A stretch of 64,000 bases of DNA, from positions 6,784,417-6,848,416 of the forward strand of contig NC_045149.1 in NCBI RefSeq assembly GCF_008831285.2. Direction: 5' to 3'. The position numbers were made by a program, and so were the translations under genes. The stretch comes from Nymphaea colorata. Taxonomy: Eukaryota; Streptophyta; Magnoliopsida; Nymphaeales; Nymphaeaceae. The notes under the pieces are model-generated. The model worked only from the letters and a program-made list of their open reading frames with translations, was not told the origin of the DNA and searched no databases. Positions 55,801-64,000 of the stretch are shown here, in pieces; the first letter of the stretch is position 1, and each line of letters begins with the position of its first letter.

Positions 55801-58700
55801 GGCAAGTTTTACTCGCTGTTACTGACTTTTTACTGTGATTCAGGCCTCTTGTCGTAGAAATTTCGCCCTTGACATTCTCTTGTTAGATGCCCTTGGACAT
55901 TCTGCGCAGAGGGAAATTGAGGTTGTCTGCTTCTTAAATGGTTCTCCTTTCAGGTTAAATCTGAATTATCTTGTTCTGGAATTTTCTAAATATGGTATTC
56001 TTGACATTTCAGGTCATTGCTTCCCTTGTGTATGCGGATAATGGATTGCCTGTTGAGAAATCAAAGGATGATGCTGAAGCTCCTCTTTTGACAACATATG
56101 ATGGAGTAGAATTCCCTTCTACTGATAGACCTATCAAGCTTCTGCATGGGCGAGCATCATTTAAGCTGAAAATATCTCAGGTACTTGGGCATTTAAATAA
56201 ATGGAATCTTCTGTGAAAATTTCCAGGGTTGTTTGTATTAATTTTCGATACCTTATGGATTTTAGTTAGAGATCCTATAACTGATCATTCGCTCTTGGCA
56301 TACAGCTTTCCTCCAAATGCGAGAACAGATTATTTCGTGTTCGTTTTGAGTCATCAAATGAGCAAAGATATCCTTTCCTTGTAGTGTATTCTCGGCCAAT
56401 CCGTTGTGTGTCAAGGAATCGCAATGCTCGCCCATTGTCTGTGTGGAGGAAGCCATTTCCTGCTGCCCATCTACCTGATGTGCCTCCATCACCAGGAGCT
56501 GATGAGGGATCTAGTGAAATACAAGATGGAGATGAACATTTCTTAATGTCAACTTTGCAAGGATCTGTTCATGGTCCTCTTCTCAAGCGTGCCAAAGTAG
56601 GACATGGAAGGATTGCTCGAAGAGTTGGTGCTGATGTTGGTCTGGAACTTCTTTGTGAAGAAAGCAATGTCTGGAACATAAGTCCAAATGATGTATGTCT
56701 TTTGTTTCATGTTTGATACCTCCTTGTCTTTTTTATTTAGCAGAACTAATTCTCGTTTCCTGGAATGAGATGCCATTGAAATCTTTTGTTGTTTGACAGG
56801 ATGATACTACATATAAAGGAAAGCATGAAACAAAAATCGGATCCAATGGAAAAGAGAGTATTCCATCTGATTGCCAAAGCAATCATGCCAGAGTCTCTGC
56901 TTTCAGCAGGACTGGGAGTCAATTATCAGACCTGGCTGTTTTCAAGTATTGCCTTGAGGGTATAAATGAACGTGCAGCTTTTCTTAAGGAAGTTGTAGTG
57001 TCTGCAACTGAACAAGCTTTGGCTGACTTTGCTGCTCAGGTTTCTATATATACAGGTTGCTCCCATAACAGGTAGACTCTCTATTCTTGCTCATGCTTGT
57101 TTTAGTGTGTGTTAACATATTTAGCTGCTTATTTGCATGCAGTTGACATATATTAGTTATTTAAACTTTGAAAACATGCATGCTGATCCTACTTTCTACT
57201 GTTTGTGATTCAAAGACACCAAATATTAATCGCAAAGCGATTGATTCAAGAAGGAAACAGAACATGGAACGTGCTTTCCCAGAATGGTCACCAAGTTCTT
57301 TGGAGAAATGCCATTTTCGAAGTTGAAAGGCAGTTTTTGAGGATCTCTCAATCTGTCAACAGAAGCCTTTCCATCCAGGTTCCTTATCAAATGGAACTTC
57401 TTATGTTTGGTTACTTGAGAATCTTTGTGCAGTTGGATTTTCCATGATAGCAACCTGTGTTTTTATTCTCTTAGGACAAAGAATTTCTGAGAGGAATAGC
57501 TGGATGCTCTGAAACAGTTGGTCGTGAAAGTTTTGACAGACTCTGGCAGTGGTTATATCCTGTAGCTTTGACTTTATCAAAATGTCAGTTGCATGCGGCG
57601 TGGGAGTGCACGTCACCTAAGTGGGTTGAGGGGATGATTACTCGAGAAGAGGCAGAATCTTCTCTTAGAGGTCCTCAAGGAATTGAAAAGTCTGGGACAT
57701 TCTTGCTCCGGTTTGCTAATTCCAGAAGCTGGCCACATCCAGATGCCGGCAGCTTGGTTGTTAGCTATGTTGGCACTGATTGCACGTTCCATCATAAATT
57801 AGTTTCTCTTGATGACAGGTATACATTGTTCTTTGCTTATTTCTCTTGATGTTTGAGTTGATGATAAAATTGGTAACTGATTTAACCCATATGTGTCTTG
57901 CATCATATTTGCCTGGAAGTAAAAATTATCAACATCATCATGGATGTGTAGAAACTATTATACAGCACAGTTACGTGAAAAGAGTAGGCCTCAAGGAACA
58001 ATATTGACAGTATGAACTATTAAGGCTTTTTCTTTCTTAAGATACTTGTCTCTCACATAGTTTGGTACACTAGAAATTGTGTGTGCCTAAAACATGCTTT
58101 GTTCCTTTAGTATCAGTTAGCTTTGGTTTTACAACAGGAATGAAACCATCGGAGGTGGTATAGTGTCGTATAGAATTTGTTTAGATAGCATGGCCCCATC
58201 CTCTTTTAGTCTTTTTTGGCGTTAAGCAGTGGAGGAGCCAGAAATTTGTGGCTTAGGGGCAACATTTTTTTTATCATATAAAAAATCAGATTTGAAGGCA
58301 ATAATATGTAATAAACTAAAGTGAGGGACTTGATATCAAAATAAACTACATTGTGTGGGTCTGTGTGCACAACTGCTCACACAAGCCCACACCTGGCTTT
58401 GCCACTGGTGTTAAGTAAGCTTGCTTTAACAAAATGGAAGCAAGATGTGACTATGCACGCCTGCAAACAATAAATTTTTTGATCGGTTGGTTGATTGACC
58501 TACAAGTTGAAAAGATATTTTCTTTTTGCATCTGTTCCAACAGGGAGATGAATGAGAAGCCTCTCGTGGACTTGCTATTATCTCAACCGGAGCTCTCACA
58601 GTTAGGCAGGCAAGATATTTTCTGTTTCTTAATTGCGAAAGCAGAGTTCCTTTTTCCTCCTTTCTTTTTAAGGAGAGAATTTACTTTATGTTCTCAATGA
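52643..58700 (+). CDS. STAT-type linker-SH2 protein (Arabidopsis SHA/SHB family), eleven exons
   Basis: Exons 52643-53101, 53227-53403, 54110-54316, 54433-54534, 55844-55921, 56013-56180, 56306-56692, 56800-57071, 57216-57378, 57475-57818, 58544-58700; introns GT-AG, phases agree, about 837 residues. SH2 domains bind phosphotyrosine; plants have very few, and this family resembles animal STAT linker-SH2 regions. Seen: an acidic Glu-rich N-terminus (1-100) with a duplicated 18-residue unit; DGSFTLCLWIYL and IHGYVHHA-like lectin/concanavalin-fold words (about 130-280); AKRLIQEGN RTWNVLSQNGHQVLW helical linker; SH2 from about 718 with WVEGMITREEAESSLRG and GTFLLRF, whose arginine is the phosphate-binding residue. 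Exon 1 starts at the first ATG in frame, but the acidic extension exceeds that of Arabidopsis. End uncertain: GGCAG|GCAAGA at about 58609 may be a GC donor; otherwise translation stops at 58700. Confidence 0.88.
52730..52837 (+). repeat. In-frame 54-bp tandem duplication in SH2 exon 1
   Basis: Two perfect 54-bp copies (52730-52783, 52784-52837), each coding for 18 residues with the core EEEQEGEKRTLLQEEEGA. The repeat keeps the reading frame and lengthens the acidic N-terminus. Confidence 0.92.
58227..58407. mobile_element. hAT-like MITE in the last intron of the SH2 gene
   Basis: Ends CAGTGGAGGAGCCAG and CTGGCTTTGCCACTG are inverse with few differences. Flanking octamers GCGTTAAG (58219-58226) and GTGTTAAG (58408-58415) differ by one base. 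181 bp, non-coding. CAGTGGCGGAGCCAGG ends are a widespread plant MITE type. Confidence 0.8.
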
Positions 58701-61700
58701 CATTGTTCATTTCATCTTTTGTTGGTGTTTGAAATCTTGAGATAGACATAGAATTCTAGTGTTCCTTGAGCAGGTGTCTGCGTGACACAGGTAGGTTGTT
58801 TTTCTATATGCCACCCATATTTGCAAAACATGGATTCTACTTTCTGTATGGAAAGCAATCCTAGAAAAATGAGCTCAATTAGCATTTCATGGTGGAGTCC
58901 ATGTAGATCCTCTTGATTGAGGCAAATAAACTCGTGAGGGAAAACCTTCAAGTTTGATTTCTAAGAGTGGACCAATTAGACCTGGCTGTGTCCAAACCTT
59001 GGTCTCTCAGGATATGAAGTATCCTTGCCTTTTGCGTCCTTCTAACATGGTCTGAGGACACTGAAGGTCTATTGCAATAGGTGAACGCCTGAACTAAAAT
59101 CATGCATGAATTTTTGAATTTAGGTTGGCTTATACCCGTCTGTATGGTTCTTAAGAAACGACTTAGTAAATCTTGACTGTTATAGCCTCTTTTACTATTT
59201 CAAAATCTGAGCGGTAAGGTTTATTAAATTAACCTTGATCTGGATGAGAAAAACCAGCCTAGTAAGTGCTTCTTGGTCTCAAGCTTGTTTGTTGATCACG
59301 GGAATCTTAAAAGCGGAGCAATGATATAATGGTGTCAGGCACAATCGTGACATACAGTTCCATTGTTCTGCAGGGTAAGAAGAGCAGAATCTAGTGGCGG
59401 TGGAGGTTAGACAAGATTGAACAAGAGTGCTATTGTACAGTCCGGTAGACGGTGAAAGTGACCACTTAATGCAGAAAAATTTTATTAAGCATAGGGATGT
59501 GAACATCCAGACGGGTGATCTGAATGTGCAGCAAAGCAGATAGGTCATAGGATCCAGACTTGGTACAGTGAAAGAACCAACGTCCACCCAGAACCATGTT
59601 CGTGTAACTGTTGAACCGTGTATCTACCCCTTCCCTAGGGCCCTGGAACTCCACCACACTTGAGGATGACCCGTTTCTTTTGAGCATCTTTACCACTGTA
59701 GCATAGAATGTGATATTTACATCCTCATCTTTGTATCCAACAAAATTCAAAAGTATAAGCTTGATATGTTATATTTGTTAAGTTTGTTGTCTGAAGTCTA
59801 TTTTACATGTTTTCTTTAGCTTTTTGCTTCTCAAAGCACTCTATCTGAACGACCAGTGTGTTTGTTTTAATTTTTAAAATTATTGGCAAGACAAACCTTT
59901 TGATGTTTGGCACGGTGAGGTGAAATTTTCAGCAAGCAAGTTAGATGGCAGTCTGTTTGCATCTCAAAAATTCATTGGTTTTTGGAGTGTTTTAAAAACC
60001 AAAAGAAATTTTAGGGATGCAAACAATGGTGATCATGATGGAACGAACATCATGATGGAACTCGTCATCGTTTAGATATAATTATCATTGATGCATTTTC
60101 ATAAATTTAAACATCTCATATTACCGATGATAAAGCAATGCCTTTTATTTTGGGCTTGATCCCATCGATATATCATTACTTTGCTTGATGATTATGTTTG
60201 CTCTCTTACATATAAGACTAATTGAAGAAGATCAATCATGTTCACATAGATTTATGACAACTCTCTTCAATTTAAGACTTGTTTGAAAACAATGTTTATT
60301 CTTTTATTTATTTTAATCATCATCTTAAACAACATTACATTAGAGACGACCAATTTTGCATGCTTACTCATATTTCAAAACTCTCCAATACCTATTTGTC
60401 ATAGTTATCATGTTGTCGGCCTTGGTCTTAGGCAATAGCACAAGACTAAGTTTTACAACTAGATCATACCTTGGCAGAAAAGTCTCTTCGTTAGTACTAT
60501 AAGTGGTAACTTGTGGTATATTAACGAGTGACTCCGAACTCATTTTAAATCCGAATTGACTTCAATTAGCAACCGACAAAGCATAAAACAATAGGACGGT
60601 ATGTGCACGTGAACGACGCTCATAGCACCAGACTTTATTGTTTTGAACTCGATATTGGATTTTGAGTTTTAAATGATTGATTTGGATCTGAATTTGGGTT
60701 TAAAAATTCATTTTAGATCAAATAGCTATAAATTTGTTTTGAGTTTATGATTAAATCCGAATACAGTATTTTTGAAAAAAAATGGAATGATGGTTCTGCT
60801 TGTTTCCATGAGTATTCCCCTTGAAGGGGACAGTAGCTGAGTTCAGAAAGGCCGACTCCTGAAGAAAGGATGTAGAAATTTTCCTAGGTTGGTTTCAAAG
60901 GTAAGGGTGATTTGCTCTCATCCGTGTAGATTCAACCATTTTTCGTTGAACATGGTTCACACTCTTGGTAAATACCTAAAATCTCCCGCTTAGGCATTGC
61001 TGTGAAAGATGAAACATAATTGAGTTTGAGGGTTTTATTTCAAATTTTCAAATTCATCTCTGGGCAAGTGATAAGTCTACGTGCTTGCTGCTAAAGAAAG
61101 GCCCATGCTACTTTTCCTGAAGTGATTCAGATTTTTGCACTGAAAAACATTTTAATTAACAAGCTAGAAACTTCCACTAAAATCTTCTTTTCCAAGGGAA
61201 TATCATCTTGAGGGAATCTTGGGGCACTGCAAGTAATCCTAGGCCTTGGGATGGAAGGAGAGCCCAACAATGTAAAAGGAATAAAGAGTTGAGTTGATAA
61301 AATGATATAAGACCATAACTTTCAAAATGACATGGCCCCATTTTTCTGAGAAATTATTATTATGGTATGCTATATATGTTTAAAGTACAGAGCAAACCTG
61401 TCGCAAAAAATTATATATATATATATATATATATATTTATTATCGTTAGATGTCTGGCAGATATTGTTAGATGGTTAAAATTTAAAATCTTATAGCTAAA
61501 AAAAATTATTACATTGACATTGACAACAGTTTATAGTGTGATAATGTTTTATCGTAGCTTAATGACAATTTATGGTCCTTTTGGCGACAATTTTTAACCA
61601 TTTGATTGTAATAGCACATGTGAAGTTACGCAAATTGAGGTCATTGTGACACATATTAAAAGTATGATGACTATAATAAGTATGTGATGACTATAATAAG

Positions 61701-62026
61701 TATGCTCTAAGCAAGATATTTATACTTAAGTCAAGGTCTAAGAATAAAATTTTGCTAGTTTTCCTTCAATCACAAAGCACCATGTTGATAAAGCCAAGCC
61801 TTATGGACAACTCAACGTACCAAAGCTATAACCCTCTACGAGATTTGCATACCTTTTTTTTTGTAATTCAAGTTTCCCTGCCTCATCAAACGTGCCAACA
61901 TTATGGAAGGAGACATACATCACCGGATCTTTGAGTCAATTCTTCGTTTATTGTAGTTTTTGGGGGAAAATGAAAATTGTTATTCTTGAAGATTATGGTA
62001 AAATCGGATTTTGAATTGAATTACAG
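58701..62026. other. Intergenic DNA, no convincing gene
   Basis: AT-rich. About 59280-59750 on the minus strand holds open frames (NFVGYKDEDVNITFYATVVK, GGRWFFHC) that look protein-like but start without ATG and break after about 90 codons; possibly a gene or transposon fragment that I cannot name. A (TA)n microsatellite lies at about 61411-61436, followed by a TTTAGATGG/ACAATTTATGGTCC dispersed repeat also seen at 29.66 kb. Confidence 0.45.
59466..59750 (-). pseudogene. Unassigned protein-like fragment
   Basis: An open frame of 94 codons beginning at TTG rather than ATG, with a composition like a real protein (NFVGYKDEDVNITFYATVVK, VEFQGPREGVDTRFNSY, GGRWFFHCTKSGSYD). No splice partners or family are recognised. 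It may be a decayed gene or transposon fragment. Confidence 0.2.
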
Positions 62027-62470
62027 GTAGGGATGTCAATATATCTAATTTGAATCGGATATCTGACCGATCCGATCCGAAAAAACGGATATGGATAAAA
62101 ATTTAATATCCGATTAAGAAATTGGATCGGATTCGGATTTAATAAATGACAGCCGATCGGATTCGATTCGGATGCGGATATACATGAATATCGGATCGGA
62201 TTCGGATACGGATTCGAATCGGATTCAGTTTTAGACAAATATTCTCTATCTAATACTTGAAAAATAGCAAAATCCGGTTCAAAATTCGGATTCGGATATA
62301 AATATAAAAATCGGATTCAGATTGTAAAATCGGATTTCGGATTCGGATTCGGATATAACTTTGCTTTATCCGAATTCGAATCTAAATCCGAATCCGAATA
62401 TATGAATATCTGAAAAAACAGATATGGTTGAAGATGTATCCGATCCGAATCCGATCCATTGAAAAATCGA
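62027..62470. mobile_element. MITE-like element rich in GGATCGGATTCGGAT words
   Basis: It starts TAGGGATGTCAATATATC and repeats GATCCGATCCGA and GATTCGGATTCGGATA words on both strands. A matching right end (ATTGACATCCCTA) is not found, so it is truncated or degraded. Confidence 0.5.
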
Positions 62471-62830
62471 CTCATTTATTGTGAATAAACAAAAACAGTT
62501 ATTAGATTCATCTTTTTCAAAAAAGAAAACTATATAATAAATAATTGTAAAAAAATCCTAAAATTGTTCTAAAAGATGATGAGACCATGACTGGTAGCAT
62601 CATTATCCAGGTTGATTCTATGACATGATCGTATAATCAAATAAATGGCAAAACAAATCAAATGCAGCTGGGGATATTGTACTGCGCCACTTTCTCGCCA
62701 TTCAATAACGAGGAACATGAAAATTTGGCTCCATTTTCAAACAAAAAATAATTATTATTTTAGAATTTTTATCATATTTTTTCTGTTGATATGAAAATCA
62801 ATGTGGACGTCAATAATTGTCTAATATAGA
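62471..62830. other. AT-rich spacer
   Basis: Nothing recognised. Confidence 0.4.
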
Positions 62831-62833
62831 TTA

Positions 62834-63244
62834 GAGATGTCAATAAATTTAAATTAGATCCTATATCTGATCAAATTGTATAAAAATAAGATGTGAAAAA
62901 ATTTTGATATCCAATTAAGAATTGGGATCAGATTCAGATACAAAAAATGACATCAGATCGGATTTAGATTCAGGTTTAATATTGATAGGATTCAGATTCA
63001 AATCAGATATAGTTTTAAATAAATATCCTATCCTCAAAGCCTGTAACATAGTGTAAATTCTGTTCAAATATTAGATTCATATATTCATCTATTGTGAATT
63101 CAGATTTCAAATTGGAATATGGTATACATTTTTCTGCATTGAAATTCTAATATAAATTCAAATCTGAATATGTAAATGGTCGAAAAAGCAAAAACGATAA
63201 AATATATATCGAATTTGAATCCAAATCTGTTAATATCCCTATTA
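62834..63244. mobile_element. Second, diverged MITE of the same TAGGGATGTCAAT family
   Basis: Left end TTAGAGATGTCAATAAATTTA; right end inverse TAATAGGGATATTAACAGATT. The interior repeats ATTCAGAT and GATTTAGATTCA words, like the element at 62027 but with many CG to TG/CA changes, as in old methylated DNA. Confidence 0.55.
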
Positions 63245-63930
63245 GTCAGTCTCATAAAATAATTAACAAGCCTTTATGCATTTGATTTACCAAATTCTCT
63301 TTTTCCTTCGACCACAATATTTTCTTTTTTTGGGTGCGAATTTGTATTTTTAAATCCTGCATTAATTGGAAAAAAATCACGAATAAACTCATGAATTTAG
63401 AAAAAGAAATTGTACAAACGATTCTTCTCTTCAAATCAGTGTCATTATTATGCAGGTAACACCAAATATTTATTATGTTCTTATATTTAAATATAACGGC
63501 TCGACTTTACACGTACAAAAGAGCCTGACAAAAGAAAAAAACGTTACATTCGAAGTCGCCTGAGAGCTTTGACTACCAGAAGTCTATGGGCGCCCCTGGA
63601 GATAATATTGGCTAATTAACTAAAAATTCAAACAAAGCCTGAAAATAAAAAAAACGAAAACTTTTTATTGGCAAAATAGCGCCTATTAACACAATTGATT
63701 TTTAAATCGTAATTCAGAAAATGACATAAAATATGTAAATTTTCAAAATAGCCGTTGCATTCAAAAATGATACGGAGAATTTTAACGCCACCCGGAGGCT
63801 CCTTAGATGGTCCCGATAATTAACCCAACATGCAATATATCGTCATGCCGAGATGTCCCCGGGAAAAAGAGATTTTGGGCTATATGATCGGATCCAGATC
63901 CAAATAACGTTGACCCGATCTTTTGTTAAG
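63245..63930. other. Spacer; possible promoter of the next gene
   Basis: No gene seen. The last 200 bp are less AT-rich and may be the upstream region of the frame at 63931. Confidence 0.35.
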
Positions 63931-64000
63931 ATGGCAGACTCGGCATTTTTGAGCGGGCTTTCCAGCTTGCCAATTTCGGTTGCGGAGTTAAAGTCAAGAT
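63931..64000 (+). CDS. Possible first exon of a gene cut by the window end
   Basis: ATG at 63931 with a purine at -3 opens MADSAFLSGLSSLPISVAEL followed by Lys-Ser-Arg, and stays open to the last base. The composition (acetylated-type Met-Ala start, mixed hydrophobic and serine residues) is protein-like, but 23 codons are too few to name a family. Confidence 0.4.
   Translation, partial: MADSAFLSGLSSLPISVAELKSR

Overview
This is nuclear DNA of a flowering plant. The support is spliced genes with AT-rich introns and GT-AG borders, a P-class pentatricopeptide gene, a plant-type UDP-glycosyltransferase with its PSPG box, a Ty1/copia retrotransposon primed by initiator tRNA-Met, and many MITE-like elements. 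The species cannot be read from the sequence. Gene density is low and the accessory DNA is mostly transposon-derived.

Layout, left to right. (1) Minus strand, 515-5563: the 5' part of a large glycine-rich membrane protein gene (four coding exons seen; the rest lies beyond the left edge). (2) 6853-13571: a three-level transposon nest. A hAT-like element with 8-bp target duplications holds a nearly intact Copia element (7460-12805, identical-looking LTRs, one apparent frame break) and a second small hAT-like MITE. (3) 16.1-16.4 kb: a possible promoter and noncoding first exon of the glycine-rich gene, which would place the nest in a ~10 kb leader intron. (4) 17-26 kb: gene-poor DNA with several terminal-inverted-repeat elements, satellites and tandem duplications. 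(5) 26472-27950, minus: intronless, GC-rich UDP-glycosyltransferase. (6) 31030-35604, plus: seven-exon CDC20-type activator of the anaphase-promoting complex. (7) 35938-39146, minus: two-exon GPI-anchored secreted protein, convergent with CDC20. (8) 45726-47957, minus: intronless PPR gene close to Arabidopsis At4g19890. (9) 52643-58700, plus: eleven-exon STAT-type linker-SH2 protein (Arabidopsis SHA/SHB family), a rare phosphotyrosine-reader class in plants. (10) 63931-64000: possible first codons of a further gene cut by the window edge.

The genes are unrelated in function and look like an ordinary eukaryotic neighbourhood, not a cluster. No convincing new multi-gene system was found. The best leads are the nested transposons, two possible GC splice donors, an overlapping upstream ORF at the SH2 gene, a ~120-bp hairpin at 41.5 kb, and a partial direct duplication (37-40.5 kb and 48.4-50.3 kb) on both sides of the PPR gene.
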